DNA from: Actinomyces sp. S6-Spd3
GTDB lineage: Bacteria; Actinomycetota; Actinomycetes; Actinomycetales; Actinomycetaceae
Assembly: GCF_000758755.1 (NCBI RefSeq)
Contig: NZ_JRMV01000281.1
Span: 44,800-108,799, forward strand
Length of the DNA stretch: 64,000 bases
Direction of reading: 5' to 3'
Part shown: piece by piece, positions 37,237 through 47,086 of the stretch
Layout: each line of letters begins with the position of its first letter
How positions within the stretch are numbered: position 1 is the first letter of the stretch
Position numbers and translations under genes: made by a program
The notes under the pieces: model-generated
What the model was told of the DNA's origin: nothing
Database searches by the model: none
Seen by the model: only the letters and a program-made list of their open reading frames with translations

Positions 37237-39038
37237 ACCCCCAGAACTTCACGCGCATGGACCTCTCGCGCCGTCTGATCCGAGTTGCACGTCCTGTCCT
37301 TCCTCCTCTGGTTTTCTCTCTGATTGCTCGTATCATCGCCTTGATTTTGGGGATTGCGCTCTTTGCAGTGGGAACATGGGCATTGGGCTCCTATGCCGCG
37401 GATCCAGCATCAGTCACCCTGTCATGGGTGGTCTGGGCGCTGGTGATTATGTCTCTGCTCAAGGCCTTGTTCCGCTACCTCGAGCAATACGCGGGACACT
37501 ATGTGGCCTTCCGTTCTTTGGCCCTCCTGCGTAACTACTTCTTTGATTCGCTAGAACCCCAAGCCCCGGCGATGACCGAGGGCGCAGACACCGGCGACTT
37601 ACTCTCGCGAGTCACGAAAGACGTCGATCGCGTCGAGGTCTTCTTCGCACACACCTTGGTGCCGCTGGCGACAGCTGTGATTGTCCCGATTGGAACTGTC
37701 GTGTGGATGGGCGTGGCAATCTCGCCGCTTAACGCGCTTGTCCTTGCACCTTTCCTTCTGATCGCAGGCGTTTTCGTTCCACGCTTTGGCAGCAAGACAA
37801 CCGATCAGGCCGCAAGAGTGCTTCGCGCAACTCGCGGCAAGCTCTCGCACCACGTCACCGACTCGGTTCAAGGCGTACGCGAAGTCATTGCTTTCGGTGC
37901 GCAGGAACATCGCATGAAGGAAATGGCTGACGAGCTGGAAGAGTACATTTTCCAAGCTCAGTACAAGACCTCTTTCTGGATTGCCGTTCGACGAGGCTTT
38001 AATCAAGCACTGCTTCCCCTGGCTGTTGTCGCTCAGATCCTTGTCGCCTACTCGGTTTACCCCTCGGGCAAACTGAGCATCGCGCAGGTCACCATGTCCT
38101 TGGGCGTTGCACTGGCCTCTTTTGCACCGGTTTTGGCGGTTGAGGATCTCACTGCGGATCTGGATCAGGCCTATGCTTCTGCGGCGCGAATCTTCGCGGT
38201 GACCGATCGTGAACCGTTGGTTCCCGATCCGGAAGCCCCTCACCCCATCGCTGGCAGCGGCGATCTTCAGATTATGGGCGTGGACTTTACCTACCCGCAG
38301 GTTGCTATAGCTTCAGGCCTTCAAGATGACTCAGAAGGATACGAGAACCATCGCCCCCAAGTCCTCCACGATGTCACCTTGACGATCCCGGCCGGCTCAA
38401 CGACCGCAATCGTCGGTGCATCGGGCTCGGGTAAGTCGACGCTTGCTGCTCTGCTCGCTCGCGTGTGGGATCCGGACTCAGGTTCGATCCGCATTGGGGG
38501 AGTGGACCTGCGTGAAGACACGCAAGATCACATTCGTTCTGTTGTCACCCTGGCCCCGCAGCGCGCGCACGTCTTCAACGATTCAATCCGTGCGAACCTT
38601 CTGCTTGCACGCCCCGACGCAAGCGACGCTGAACTGAACGACGCACTGGAGGCGGTTGACCTCAGCGAGTGGATCGCCGCAGAAAGCGAAGGAATCGACA
38701 CCAAGGTCGGCGAAATGGGCGAGCGCATTTCCGGCGGACAACGCCAGCGGCTGGCCCTTGCCCGCGCCCTCCTGCGCGAAACCCCCATCATCATCCTTGA
38801 CGAGGCCACCTCCCAAGTTGATCGCGAAACCGAGGCACGCGTGCTGGCTGGGATTCGCAGGCGGACCAGTGAGAAGACCCTGATCGTCGTCGCACACCGC
38901 CTGGACACCATTCGCGATGTCGACCGCATCATCGTCATGGATTCGGGCCGCATTGTGGAGAGCGGAACCTGGGATGAACTCTACGAATCGGGTGGAGCGT
39001 TACGCGCTCTCGCTGAACGCGAAGAGCGGACACGCTAA
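37233..39038 (+). CDS. ABC exporter half-transporter (CydC-like)
   Basis: A 601-residue partner of the preceding ABC half-transporter. The membrane domain (about residues 20-310) is followed by an ATPase with Walker A GASGSGKST, signature ISGGQRQR, Walker B IIILDEATSQVD and the H-loop VVAHRLDT. The start overlaps the upstream stop (ATGA). It probably forms a heterodimer with the first protein; both ATPase domains look complete. Confidence 0.88.
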   Translation: MNPQNFTRMDLSRRLIRVARPVLPPLVFSLIARIIALILGIALFAVGTWALGSYAADPASVTLSWVVWALVIMSLLKALFRYLEQYAGHYVAFRSLALLRNYFFDSLEPQAPAMTEGADTGDLLSRVTKDVDRVEVFFAHTLVPLATAVIVPIGTVVWMGVAISPLNALVLAPFLLIAGVFVPRFGSKTTDQAARVLRATRGKLSHHVTDSVQGVREVIAFGAQEHRMKEMADELEEYIFQAQYKTSFWIAVRRGFNQALLPLAVVAQILVAYSVYPSGKLSIAQVTMSLGVALASFAPVLAVEDLTADLDQAYASAARIFAVTDREPLVPDPEAPHPIAGSGDLQIMGVDFTYPQVAIASGLQDDSEGYENHRPQVLHDVTLTIPAGSTTAIVGASGSGKSTLAALLARVWDPDSGSIRIGGVDLREDTQDHIRSVVTLAPQRAHVFNDSIRANLLLARPDASDAELNDALEAVDLSEWIAAESEGIDTKVGEMGERISGGQRQRLALARALLRETPIIILDEATSQVDRETEARVLAGIRRRTSEKTLIVVAHRLDTIRDVDRIIVMDSGRIVESGTWDELYESGGALRALAEREERTR

Positions 39039-39136
39039 ACTTTTCACACATACCGAGCGTTTCGGAAAAACGTCGTCCACTCGTTGTTCTCCAACGACGC
39101 ACGGACCTCGGTGTCATGGAAGGCTGAGGAGAGCAG

Positions 39137-40327
39137 ATGGAACAGCTGCAGGGCTGGCGCAAGTTTGACGATTGGGGCTCACAGAGCGCAATCGCTGAAT
39201 TCCTGGGTGAAACCCCAGGACCCAGGCCTGTTTCTGAGCTCTGGTTTGGCAATCACCCCGACGGCCCAACGCTCATCAATGACGGGCGAACTCTGGGTGA
39301 CCTCATCGCGCAGGACCCGAAAAAAGCCCTTGGCTCGGGCATCCTCTACGCCTTTGGAACCAACCTGCCCTTCCTCATGAAGGTCATTGCACCGGACGAG
39401 ACACTCTCTCTTCAGGTTCATCCCACCAAGGAAATTGCGCGTGAGGGCTACCTGCGCGAAGAAGTTCTCGGAATCGAGCGCACCGCGCCGAATCGCTCCT
39501 ACCGGGACATGAACCACAAGCCCGAGATGCTCTACGCCTTGACCGATTTCGATGCGCTCATTGGCTTTAGAGTGCCTCGAAAGGCGCGTCGACTCCTCGA
39601 AGGGCTGGATGGGGAGCTGGCCGAATTGCTCCGCCGTCGCCTGAACCTCTCCACGGTTCGCGGGGGCTTGCGTTCCTTGGCCTCGTGGGTCTTCGATATC
39701 GATTCACCGGTAACTCCGCCGTTGGTGGAAGAATTTGTCGCCGCCTGCCGGAGCCGCCTCGAAGCGGGAGAATCGCCTTCGCTTCGCGCGGACCAACTGG
39801 TGTGTGAGCTCGAGGCCGCGCACGGCGGTGACGCGGGAATCATCCTGGCGTTCCTCATGAATCCTGTGTCTTTGCGTGCGGGCGAAGCTGCCTACATTCC
39901 GCCGCGCCAAATCCACGCCTACCAGCGAGGCCTGGGCGTTGAGGTCATGGCGGCCTCGGATAACGTTATTCGTGCGGGCCTCACCCACAAGCACGTCGAC
40001 AGCGCGCAATTGGTGGAAATCGCTGAATTTTCGGCGCTCCCGCCGATTCGCCTCGCTCCCGAGCACCCCAGCCCGCACTCGGATCGCTTCCTCGCTCCCG
40101 CACAGGAATTCGAACTTACCGTGACGACCTGCACCCCTGAACTCACCGCTTTGCGTGTCCCGGGTGAGGGCCCGCGCATCGCTCTCGTTACCCGTGGTCG
40201 CTTGAGTTTGTCGACCGAAGCGGGGGAGTGCACGCTGGGGCAAGGCGAGGCCGTCTTCATCTCTGCCGCGGAACACCACTTGCGTATCGCGGGCGAGGGC
40301 GAGCTCGTTCAGTGCTCCGCCCCGTGA
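39137..40327 (+). CDS. manA: Mannose-6-phosphate isomerase, class I
   Basis: A 396-residue zinc enzyme that interconverts mannose 6-phosphate and fructose 6-phosphate for glycoconjugate precursors. Zinc ligands are visible in SLQVHPTKE, the NHKPEMLYAL motif (Glu), and AYIPPRQIHAYQRGLGVEVMAASDNVIRAG. A C-terminal cupin half is complete. ATG 39137 follows GGAGAG. A 98-nt gap separates it from the ABC genes. Confidence 0.92.
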   Translation: MEQLQGWRKFDDWGSQSAIAEFLGETPGPRPVSELWFGNHPDGPTLINDGRTLGDLIAQDPKKALGSGILYAFGTNLPFLMKVIAPDETLSLQVHPTKEIAREGYLREEVLGIERTAPNRSYRDMNHKPEMLYALTDFDALIGFRVPRKARRLLEGLDGELAELLRRRLNLSTVRGGLRSLASWVFDIDSPVTPPLVEEFVAACRSRLEAGESPSLRADQLVCELEAAHGGDAGIILAFLMNPVSLRAGEAAYIPPRQIHAYQRGLGVEVMAASDNVIRAGLTHKHVDSAQLVEIAEFSALPPIRLAPEHPSPHSDRFLAPAQEFELTVTTCTPELTALRVPGEGPRIALVTRGRLSLSTEAGECTLGQGEAVFISAAEHHLRIAGEGELVQCSAP

Positions 40328-40395
40328 TCGGGTTTCACAGCCCACACAAAGGGTGAGCAAAACTCTTCCATGCTTTGCGCCGCGATGCTACAGGC

Positions 40396-41076
40396 ATGAG
40401 TAATCTTCTTGAACCTATTGTCCAAGCCGTTGTTTCACTTGTTGGCGCCCTTGGTGCACCCGGCGTAGGTATTGCTGTTGCTGCGGAGAACCTCTTTCCG
40501 CCCATCCCCAGCGAAGTGATCCTGCCTTCCGCAGGCTTTGCCGCGGCCTCGGGAAGTATGGGGTTGATCAGCGCAATTGTGTGGGCGACGCTCGGATCGG
40601 TTGCTGGTGCGCTGGCCCTGTATGCCTTGGGTGCATGGTTTGGCCGGGCGCGCTTCTACTCCCTGGCCGCGAAGATTCCTTTTGTTAAGGAGGCCGACAT
40701 CAAGCGCGCGGAAGCATGGTTTGTGCGCCGAGGCCCGCTTGCAGTTCTCCTGGGACGCATCGTCCCCGTCGTGCGCTCTTTGATTTCGATTCCGGCCGGT
40801 ATTGAACGAATGAAACTGCTGCCCTTCACCGTGTACACGGCAATTGGTTCTGCGGTGTGGAATTCGATCCTTATCGGTGCTGGATATGCGCTTGGCGCGA
40901 ATTGGGCGCTTGTCGAAGAATGGATTTCGCGATACCAACTTATCGTTTTTGCCCTGGCTGGCATCGCTCTGGCCGTGTGGGCGGTCAAAAAGTGGACAGC
41001 TCGCAAAGCCTTAGTAAGCGCCGCAAAACCGCGCCACGTGGCGAAAAGTGTACGCAAGGCCTCGTCCATTTCCTGA
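40396..41076 (+). CDS. DedA family membrane protein
   Basis: A 226-residue DedA/SNARE-associated membrane protein with about five hydrophobic segments. Typical motifs are ENLFPPIPSEVILPSAGFAAASG, ALGAWFGRARF, and FVRRGPLAVLLGRIVPVVRSLISIPAGIERM. DedA proteins act in phospholipid scrambling or flipping and membrane homeostasis. ATG 40396 is chosen because it begins just before the first helix; an ATG-like option 7 codons upstream has no better support. Confidence 0.88.
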   Translation: MSNLLEPIVQAVVSLVGALGAPGVGIAVAAENLFPPIPSEVILPSAGFAAASGSMGLISAIVWATLGSVAGALALYALGAWFGRARFYSLAAKIPFVKEADIKRAEAWFVRRGPLAVLLGRIVPVVRSLISIPAGIERMKLLPFTVYTAIGSAVWNSILIGAGYALGANWALVEEWISRYQLIVFALAGIALAVWAVKKWTARKALVSAAKPRHVAKSVRKASSIS

Positions 41077-41149
41077 TCTGGGTGAGAACTAGCCCCCGTG
41101 CGGAACTAGGGTTGAAACAGTTACAAAAATGTCATTGGGGGAGTAAACG

Positions 41150-42997
41150 ATGAGTAAGCCCTTGCGTTCAGCAACATCAACTCAAGGCCGCAACATGGCC
41201 GGAGCACGTGCGCTCTGGCGCGCGACCGGCATGGGGGACGGAGATTTCGGCAAGCCGATCATCGCGATCGCGAACTCTTTCACCCAGTTCGTTCCCGGCC
41301 ACGTCCACCTCAAGGACATGGGCGAGCTTGTCGCCGGCGCAATCCGCGAGGCAGGCGGCGTCGCGAAGGAATTCAATACCATCGCCGTTGATGATGGCAT
41401 TGCTATGGGCCACGACGGCATGCTCTACTCGCTGCCTTCACGCGAGGTGATTGCGGACTCGGTGGAGTACATGGTCAACGCTCACCGCGCGGACGCCTTG
41501 GTGTGTATCTCGAACTGCGACAAGATCACTCCCGGTATGCTCATCGCTGCCATGCGCTTGAATATCCCAACGATCTTCGTCTCCGGTGGCCCGATGGAGT
41601 CTGGTGCCTCTATTGAAGGCGTTGTGGAGCACCGTCTCGACCTGATCGACGCAATGGTCATGGCTGTGGATAATTCGATTTCGGACACCCAGCTTGCCCA
41701 GGTTGAGGCCAACGCTTGCCCGACCTGTGGATCCTGCGCGGGCATGTTTACCGCGAACTCCATGAACTGCCTGAACGAGGCTATCGGCCTTGCGCTGCCC
41801 GGAAACGGCACGACTTTGGCTACGCAGGTCGAGCGCAAGAAGCTCTTCTTGGAAGCAGGCCACCGCATCGTTGATATGTGCCGCGCGTACTACGACAACG
41901 ATGATGATTCGGTTCTGCCGCGCTCGATCGCTACCAAGCACGCTTTCGAGAACGCGATGAGCTTGGACGTTGCCATGGGCGGCTCCACGAATACTGTTCT
42001 TCACATTCTTGCGATCGCTCACGAGGCCGGGGTTGATTTCACTCTGGACGACATTGATGCGATTTCGCGCCGGGTCCCTTGCCTCTGCAAGGTGGCCCCG
42101 AACTCGACGACCTACCACATTGAGCACGTGCACCGCGCTGGTGGAATCCCCGCCCTGCTTGGCGAGCTTAACCGCGCGGGCCTGCTGAACCGTGATGTGC
42201 ACTCCGTCCATGCTCCTTCCTTGGAGGAGTGGCTGGGTGCGTGGGATATTCGCAGTGGCAGCGCCACTGACGAGGCCAAGCATCGCTACCTTGCAGCGCC
42301 CGGTGGCGTGCGCACGACCCACGCTTTCTCAACAGCGAACCTCTTTGAGTCCTTGGAAACGGATTCCGAGAATGGCTGCATTCGCGATGTCGAGCACGCA
42401 TACACGAAGGATGGCGGTCTGGCAGTTCTCTACGGCAATATCGCCGAGAATGGCGCGGTTATTAAGAGCGCGGGTATTGACGAGTCGCTCTTCCACTTCG
42501 TTGGCCGTGCATTCGTTGTGGAGTCTCAAGAAGAGGCTGTTGAATCGATTCTGAGTAAGAAGGTTCAAGAGGGCGACGTCGTCGTCATCACCTACGAAGG
42601 CCCCAAGGGTGGCCCGGGCATGCAGGAAATGCTCTACCCGACCTCGTACCTCAAAGGACTGGGCTTGGGTAAGAAGTGTGCGCTGATCACCGATGGCCGT
42701 TTCTCCGGCGGTACCTCCGGTATCTCGATCGGTCACATCTCTCCCGAGGCCGCTGCAGGTGGCGCGATCGGTTTGGTCCGCACCGGCGATGAGATCGAGA
42801 TCGACGTCAACAAGCGTCTGCTTCGAGTGAATGTCAGCGATGAGGAACTTGAGCGTCGCCGCGCTGAGAAGGGGGCCGCTCCGTGGAAGCCCTCCAAGCC
42901 TCGTTCGCGTCACGTTTCCGACGCCTTGAAGGTCTACGGAATGCTTGCCGCGTCTGCGGATAAGGGCGGCGTGCGCATTCTTCCCGACTGGGCATAG
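41150..42997 (+). CDS. ilvD: Dihydroxy-acid dehydratase
   Basis: A 615-residue iron-sulfur dehydratase acting on dihydroxyisovalerate and dihydroxymethylvalerate. The cluster cysteines appear in [10 protein letters not shown] and [20 protein letters not shown], with [15 protein letters not shown] and [20 protein letters not shown] further on. GGGGGAG precedes ATG 41150. With ilvBNC, ilvE and leuB elsewhere in the window, it completes the core of the valine/isoleucine pathway, though not as one operon. Confidence 0.97.
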   Translation: MSKPLRSATSTQGRNMAGARALWRATGMGDGDFGKPIIAIANSFTQFVPGHVHLKDMGELVAGAIREAGGVAKEFNTIAVDDGIAMGHDGMLYSLPSREVIADSVEYMVNAHRADALVCISNCDKITPGMLIAAMRLNIPTIFVSGGPMESGASIEGVVEHRLDLIDAMVMAVDNSISDTQLAQVEANACPTCGSCAGMFTANSMNCLNEAIGLALPGNGTTLATQVERKKLFLEAGHRIVDMCRAYYDNDDDSVLPRSIATKHAFENAMSLDVAMGGSTNTVLHILAIAHEAGVDFTLDDIDAISRRVPCLCKVAPNSTTYHIEHVHRAGGIPALLGELNRAGLLNRDVHSVHAPSLEEWLGAWDIRSGSATDEAKHRYLAAPGGVRTTHAFSTANLFESLETDSENGCIRDVEHAYTKDGGLAVLYGNIAENGAVIKSAGIDESLFHFVGRAFVVESQEEAVESILSKKVQEGDVVVITYEGPKGGPGMQEMLYPTSYLKGLGLGKKCALITDGRFSGGTSGISIGHISPEAAAGGAIGLVRTGDEIEIDVNKRLLRVNVSDEELERRRAEKGAAPWKPSKPRSRHVSDALKVYGMLAASADKGGVRILPDWA

Positions 42998-43017
42998 GAC
43001 CAGTGAGAGGAAAGCAG

Positions 43018-43707
43018 ATGACTCTGGCGACTGCTGGCCGTTGGGGCTATGCGCTTGTGGCAATTGCCGCGTGGCTTGGTGTCGTCCTCACCTTGGTTAT
43101 TACCGCTATCGACGGGTATTCTCGCGAGGCCGTGGCCCGGCCTGGGATGTTCGGTGGAGCTCCCTTTGGCTGGGCCGGGTTCGGCCAGAGAATGATCGAA
43201 TGCCTGTCTTACTTCACGGAGTGGTCGAATATTCTGGTTGCCATTGTCGCAACGCTCATCGCACTTCAAGGCAGTGAGATTGGCTCGTGGGGACGCGCGT
43301 TGCATTTATGTGCGCTCATGATGATCACGGTGACGGCCATTGTTTATCACTTCTTGATCCGTCCAACTGAGGTTTTGAGCGGCTGGTCTGTCCTGACAAA
43401 CCCGCTCCAGCACGTCGTTGTTCCACTCCTGATGATCGTCGTTGCATTGGCATGCGGGCCGCGTGGAGGAGTCAGCGGTGGAGTCGTCCTTAAGGCTCTG
43501 CTCATTCCGATTGCGTGGATCATCTACACGCTGGTTCGTGGTGCCTTCGTCCACCAGTACCCTTACGATTTCGTCAATGTGACGGTCTTGGGCTACCAGC
43601 AGGTGTGCGTCAATATCGTCGCGATCTTGTGCGGTGCTCTGGTATTTCTTGGCGCGATCGTTGGGATCGATTGGATCGCTGGGAAGGCGCTATCCCCGCG
43701 CAGCTAA
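43018..43707 (+). CDS. Pr6Pr family membrane protein
   Basis: A 229-residue protein with six predicted membrane helices of the Pr6Pr/FAR-17a-like family; the pattern YFTEWSNILVAIVATLIAL, VYHFLIRPTEVLSGWSVLTNPLQHVVVPLLMIV and AFVHQYPYDFVNVTVLGY is typical. The function is unknown. GAGAGGAAAG precedes ATG 43018, 20 nt after ilvD. The 3' end overlaps the convergent YggS gene by 18 nt. Confidence 0.8.
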   Translation: MTLATAGRWGYALVAIAAWLGVVLTLVITAIDGYSREAVARPGMFGGAPFGWAGFGQRMIECLSYFTEWSNILVAIVATLIALQGSEIGSWGRALHLCALMMITVTAIVYHFLIRPTEVLSGWSVLTNPLQHVVVPLLMIVVALACGPRGGVSGGVVLKALLIPIAWIIYTLVRGAFVHQYPYDFVNVTVLGYQQVCVNIVAILCGALVFLGAIVGIDWIAGKALSPRS

Positions 43708-44400
43708 GCGCCGGGCCCCAAAAACTGCGGTTCCCACTCGAACGATTGTTGCCCCTTCTGCAATCGCCCATTCGAGGTCATTACTCATCCCCATCGACAG
43801 CTCAAGGGCGTCTGTGGGGAGGTTAAGCTCTTTGGCGCTGCGGTCGCGTAGCTGGCGCAGCTGGGCGTATCCGCGGCGCACATCTGTTTCGGCAGAGGAG
43901 TTGAGACCGACGGTCATGAAGCCTGCGAGGCTCAGGTGCGCCGAGGAGGAGACGGCCTCGATAAGAGCAGGGACATCGGTGGGGCTGCAGCCGTGTTTTG
44001 TGTCTTCGCCAGAGATGTTCACTTCGATGAAGATCGGGAGTTCTCGGCTCAGGCGTGAATCGATTTTCTGGACGAGTGCGGCAGAATCAATCGATTCAAT
44101 TGCGTCGACGCAGGCCAGGGCCTGATTGATCTTGTTCGACTGGAGCGGGCCGATTAAGTGGATCTGTGCTCCCGGTACCTGTCTAATTGCCTCAACTGTT
44201 GTCGTGGCTTCCTGGACGCGGTTATGCCCCAAGAGGATCGGCTGTCCCAGATCGCTCAAGGATTGGGCTGCCTCGCGACATTCCTCGGGGGTGCGAGTTT
44301 TTACCGCGAGTTCTAAGGTGACGCGATCGCTGCGACCGGCGGCCTGGCGTGCGCGGTCGATGCGGTCAATGGCCTCGGCAATCGCTGAAGGAATAGTCAT
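43690..44400 (-). CDS. YggS/PLPBP family PLP protein
   Basis: A 236-residue PLP-homeostasis protein with a TIM-barrel fold like alanine racemase. The PLP lysine is in LELAVKTRTPEE, followed by LGHNRVQEA, HLIGPLQSNKINQAL, VNISGEDTKHGC and LSMGMSNDLEWAIAEGATIVRVGTAVFGAR, the family signature. TACACT on the minus strand (44407-44412) lies 6 nt before the ATG, implying a leaderless mRNA. Confidence 0.92.
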   Translation of the reverse strand: MTIPSAIAEAIDRIDRARQAAGRSDRVTLELAVKTRTPEECREAAQSLSDLGQPILLGHNRVQEATTTVEAIRQVPGAQIHLIGPLQSNKINQALACVDAIESIDSAALVQKIDSRLSRELPIFIEVNISGEDTKHGCSPTDVPALIEAVSSSAHLSLAGFMTVGLNSSAETDVRRGYAQLRQLRDRSAKELNLPTDALELSMGMSNDLEWAIAEGATIVRVGTAVFGARRLAARG

Positions 44401-44520
44401 GGCATCAGTGTAGCCACACGACTCAGGGGGAAATCAGGGGAGAATCAGGGGAAAAGCGAGCGTGAATTGAGGGACTGCTGTGCGAGACTTGATGCAGTAC
44501 AACTTGATGGAAGGAATGAA

Positions 44521-44910
44521 ATGCGCTTCTGGCTCAATATTATTTGGCTAGTTTTCGGCGGTTTCGTACTGTTCTTGGACTACATCTTTTTCGGATTGCT
44601 CGCGTGTATTTTCATCGTGACAATCCCGGCAGGTATTGCCTCGTTCCGCATTGCGAGTTACATTATCTGGCCCTTCGGTAAACGAGTTGTCCCGATGCCT
44701 GGAGCTGGTGCTGGTTCGGCGCTGATGAATCTGATCTGGTTTTTCATTGCCGGTATCTGGCTGGCAATCGGACATGTCATCACGGCTTTCTTCCAGGCCA
44801 TCACCATCATCGGTATTCCCTTGGCGATCGCCAATCTGAAGCTCATCCCGATCACCTGCTTCCCCTTCGGCAAGATGGTGATCGATGATCCGCAGGCGAC
44901 CTTCGTCTAA
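44521..44910 (+). CDS. YccF domain protein
   Basis: A 129-residue inner-membrane protein with two YccF repeats (IIWLVFGGFVLFLDYIFFG and LIWFFIAGIWLAIGHVITAFFQAITIIGIPLAIANLKL). GAAGGA lies 6 nt before ATG 44521. The function is unknown. It is followed by a terminator. Confidence 0.88.
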   Translation: MRFWLNIIWLVFGGFVLFLDYIFFGLLACIFIVTIPAGIASFRIASYIIWPFGKRVVPMPGAGAGSALMNLIWFFIAGIWLAIGHVITAFFQAITIIGIPLAIANLKLIPITCFPFGKMVIDDPQATFV

Positions 44911-44943
44911 AGTGCTGCTCCGCTATTTGCGGTGAAACTCAGG

Positions 44944-44983
44944 GCCGGGCTGATTTCCATCAGCCCGGCTGCTTTCTATTTTT
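44944..44983 (+). terminator. Terminator after yccF
   Basis: An 11-bp stem (44944-44954 and 44959-44969) with a TTCC loop, followed by TGCTTTCTATTTTTG. Confidence 0.85.
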
Positions 44984-45026
44984 GCTGAAACCAAAAGACT
45001 GTCTCCTTGGGACTTACACTGGGGGT

Positions 45027-45539
45027 ATGGCTCGTAAAAACTCCAAAGATCACGCTTCAGGCCCCACTCACGCAATCGAGGAATTGAACGAGGCCGGGGT
45101 TCCTTTCGTTGTTCACGAGTACGAGCATGATCCTTCCGCGCGTGCTTACGGTGAAGAAACCGTTGAGAAATTGGGGATCGACCCGGCAATTGCTTTTAAG
45201 ACCTTGATGGTCAAGCTTGAGCCGACGGGGGAGTTCGTGGTGGGGTGTGTTCCGGCGCTTGCGCACCTGTCAATGAAGCTCATTGCCAAAGCCGCCGGGG
45301 CGAAGAACGCGGCTATGGCTGACCCCGCTGTTGCGCAGCGCCGCACGGGCTATGTCGTTGGCGGGATTAGTCCTTTGGGGCAGACAACAAAACATCGAAT
45401 CTTTATCGATTCCTCATGTTTGGATCATGAAACGATGCTGGTGTCGGGAGGCCGCAGGGGAGTGAGTGTGGAACTGAGTCCGCTTGACCTAGCGGAAATC
45501 GTTGGTGCCGAGGTCGTTGATCTTGCAGCACAAGCATAA
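45027..45539 (+). CDS. ybaK: Cys-tRNA(Pro)/aminoacyl-tRNA deacylase YbaK
   Basis: A 170-residue trans-editing deacylase that hydrolyses mischarged Cys-tRNA(Pro). Features are AFKTLMVKLEPTGEFVVGCVPALAHLSMKLIAKAAGAKNAAMAD with the conserved Lys, GYVVGGISPLGQTTKHRIFIDSSCL and VSGGRRGVSVELSPLDL. ATG 45027 follows TACACT (45015-45020) after 6 nt, so it is probably leaderless. Confidence 0.92.
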   Translation: MARKNSKDHASGPTHAIEELNEAGVPFVVHEYEHDPSARAYGEETVEKLGIDPAIAFKTLMVKLEPTGEFVVGCVPALAHLSMKLIAKAAGAKNAAMADPAVAQRRTGYVVGGISPLGQTTKHRIFIDSSCLDHETMLVSGGRRGVSVELSPLDLAEIVGAEVVDLAAQA

Positions 45540-45606
45540 CTTTCCGGGTTTGTGCTCTGCTTCCTCTTAACGATCTTCGAATAACGTTATTTGGAATTAA
45601 AATTGC

Positions 45607-45622
45607 ACGATTGTCTAATCGT
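45607..45622. promoter_or_regulatory. Palindrome before the antitoxin gene
   Basis: ACGATT and AATCGT separated by 4 nt, about 100 nt before the antitoxin start. DinJ/RelB antitoxins autoregulate through such operators; this is the best candidate here. Confidence 0.35.
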
Positions 45623-45718
45623 ACAGATCTCTTGTAATGACAAACCGCATCATGTGTCATGCGTTGTGCTGACGTTGTGAGATCGATGCTGTACATCTAT
45701 TTGTCGAAGGGGTGAGTC

Positions 45719-45931
45719 ATGAAGACTGCAACACTCAACATGCGTGTGGACCCAAGCGTGAAAGAAGAGGCTGAACGGGTGTATGCCCAGTTTGGGATGA
45801 ACCTCACTGACGCTGTAAACGTGTTTCTGCACAAGTCGATCATGGAAGGTGGTTTGCCCTTCGAACTGCGCCAGCCTCGTTTCAATGCCGAAACTGAAGC
45901 TGCGATGCGTGAAGCCCGCGAGATTTATTGA
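45719..45931 (+). pseudogene. DinJ/RelB family antitoxin, 5' part (interrupted)
   Basis: The first 69 codons of a ribbon-helix-helix antitoxin: TATLNMRVDPSVKEEAERVYAQFG, then LTDAVNVFLHKSIMEGGLPFELRQP, ending in AMREAREI. The mobile element then supplies one Tyr codon and a stop at 45929. DinJ-type antitoxins run about 85-95 residues, and the missing end, which wraps the toxin, is found at 49665-49736 beyond the element. The N-terminal DNA-binding part is intact and could still act as a repressor, but toxin neutralisation should be lost. Confidence 0.85.
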
Positions 45932-45974
45932 TGTGTGATAAAGAAGCAATAGAAGTGTAAAAAATTTTGCCGTT

Positions 45975-46007
45975 CCTATCCGGCACTTGCGCATTGTGTC
46001 GGATAGG
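45975..46007 (-). terminator. Terminator downstream of the recombinase fragment
   Basis: CCTATCCG (45975-45982) and CGGATAGG (46000-46007) with further pairing; on the minus strand it is followed by a run of six Ts (45960-45967 region), fitting the end of the recombinase transcript. Confidence 0.65.
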
Positions 46008-46015
46008 TCGGGCGG

Positions 46016-46670
46016 TTATTCGGGCAAGTCCACCTTGCCAACAAAAGAATAATAAATCTCAATGTCCTGTCTGCGGGTCTTGTTCTCGTCATAGCTGCAC
46101 TCATGCACAACAATTTTCTCTACAAACTCCCGCAGCAGAGTAGGGGTAAGTTCTTCAAAGCTGGTATGCCGCCGGACAACATTCATAAACTTTTCTGCGT
46201 TCACGGTGGCTTCCTGTGCTTTGGAAAGCTCCGCTTGGATAGCGGCGGCTCTTTCTTTCAGTTCCCGTTGCTCTGCTTCATAGTCTGCCGACAGCTCTGT
46301 GAAACGCTCGTCTGATATGCGCCCGGTCACGCTGTCCTCATACAGCCGCTTGAAGATAGCGGATAACTCGGCTATTCGTTTCTCGGCGGCTTCCAGTTCC
46401 TTTTTCTTGGCGGCGTTCCTGCGCTTGCCCCCGTCCTCGTTCTGCTCAATCAAGAGCTTCATAAACCGGGCTTCATGCTTTGCCGCATAGCTTGTCACTT
46501 TTCGCAGATTGGAGAGTACGCCAGCGGTCAAGAGGTCGGTGCGGATAAAGTGCGCCGTACAGTCATGGGTGCGTTTCTTGTAGTTACCGCAGATATAACA
46601 GTCCTGCTTGCGCTTGTCCGTCTGGTATCGCTGCTGATACATGACACTGCCGCAGTCCGCACAGATCGGT
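46016..46670 (-). pseudogene. Large serine recombinase, C-terminal fragment
   Basis: About 220 residues matching the zinc-ribbon and coiled-coil end of large serine recombinases of the TnpX/Tn4451 kind: CADCGSVMYQQRYQTDKRKQDCYICGNYKKRTHDC (zinc ligands), a long Lys/Glu-rich coiled coil, then a DUF4368-like tail ending FVGKVDLPE. The N-terminal catalytic serine domain and the recombinase domain are absent. The gene is fused to a methyltransferase fragment at about 46670. Its stop lies 90 nt from the element boundary, as expected for the native end of such an element. Confidence 0.75.
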
Positions 46671-47036
46671 CGCATCCGCCACACAAAATTCAATTTGTTT
46701 TGCATATTGTGATTGCCGTCTTTTAGCCAATTCTATCATTTTTTTGCTGTAATCAAAAGCGACAACCGAAGCGCCTCTTTGTGCAAGATACGAAGAATAA
46801 TTTCCATTGCCACACGCAATATCCAAAATGTAATCCGCAGGATTAGGAGATAGAAGTTCCGTTACTTTGGGACGCACTACCTCTCTGTGAAATTCATTAG
46901 ATTCGTCACCCATTGCATTATCCCAAAATTGTGCGTTCTCCTCCCAGATTTTTTTACTTTCCTCTGTTCCCATGTTCTCTCCCACTCCCCAAATTTGCTT
47001 TTTTGCTTCCATTAAATCTTCCTTACTATATTCCAT
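46660..47036 (-). pseudogene. SAM-dependent methyltransferase, 5' fragment
   Basis: Starts MEYSKEDLMEAKKQIWGVGENM at ATG 47036 and runs through the class I motif ILDIACGNGNYSSYLAQRGASVVAFDYSKKMIELAKRR to CVADAT, where it breaks off and continues in a different frame of recombinase sequence. Only motif I to about motif II remain. The gene lies downstream of tet(W) in the same direction. Confidence 0.75.
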
Positions 47037-47086
47037 TGTTACCCTCCATAACTTCTGATTGTTGCCGTCTTGACGATTATGTATCT

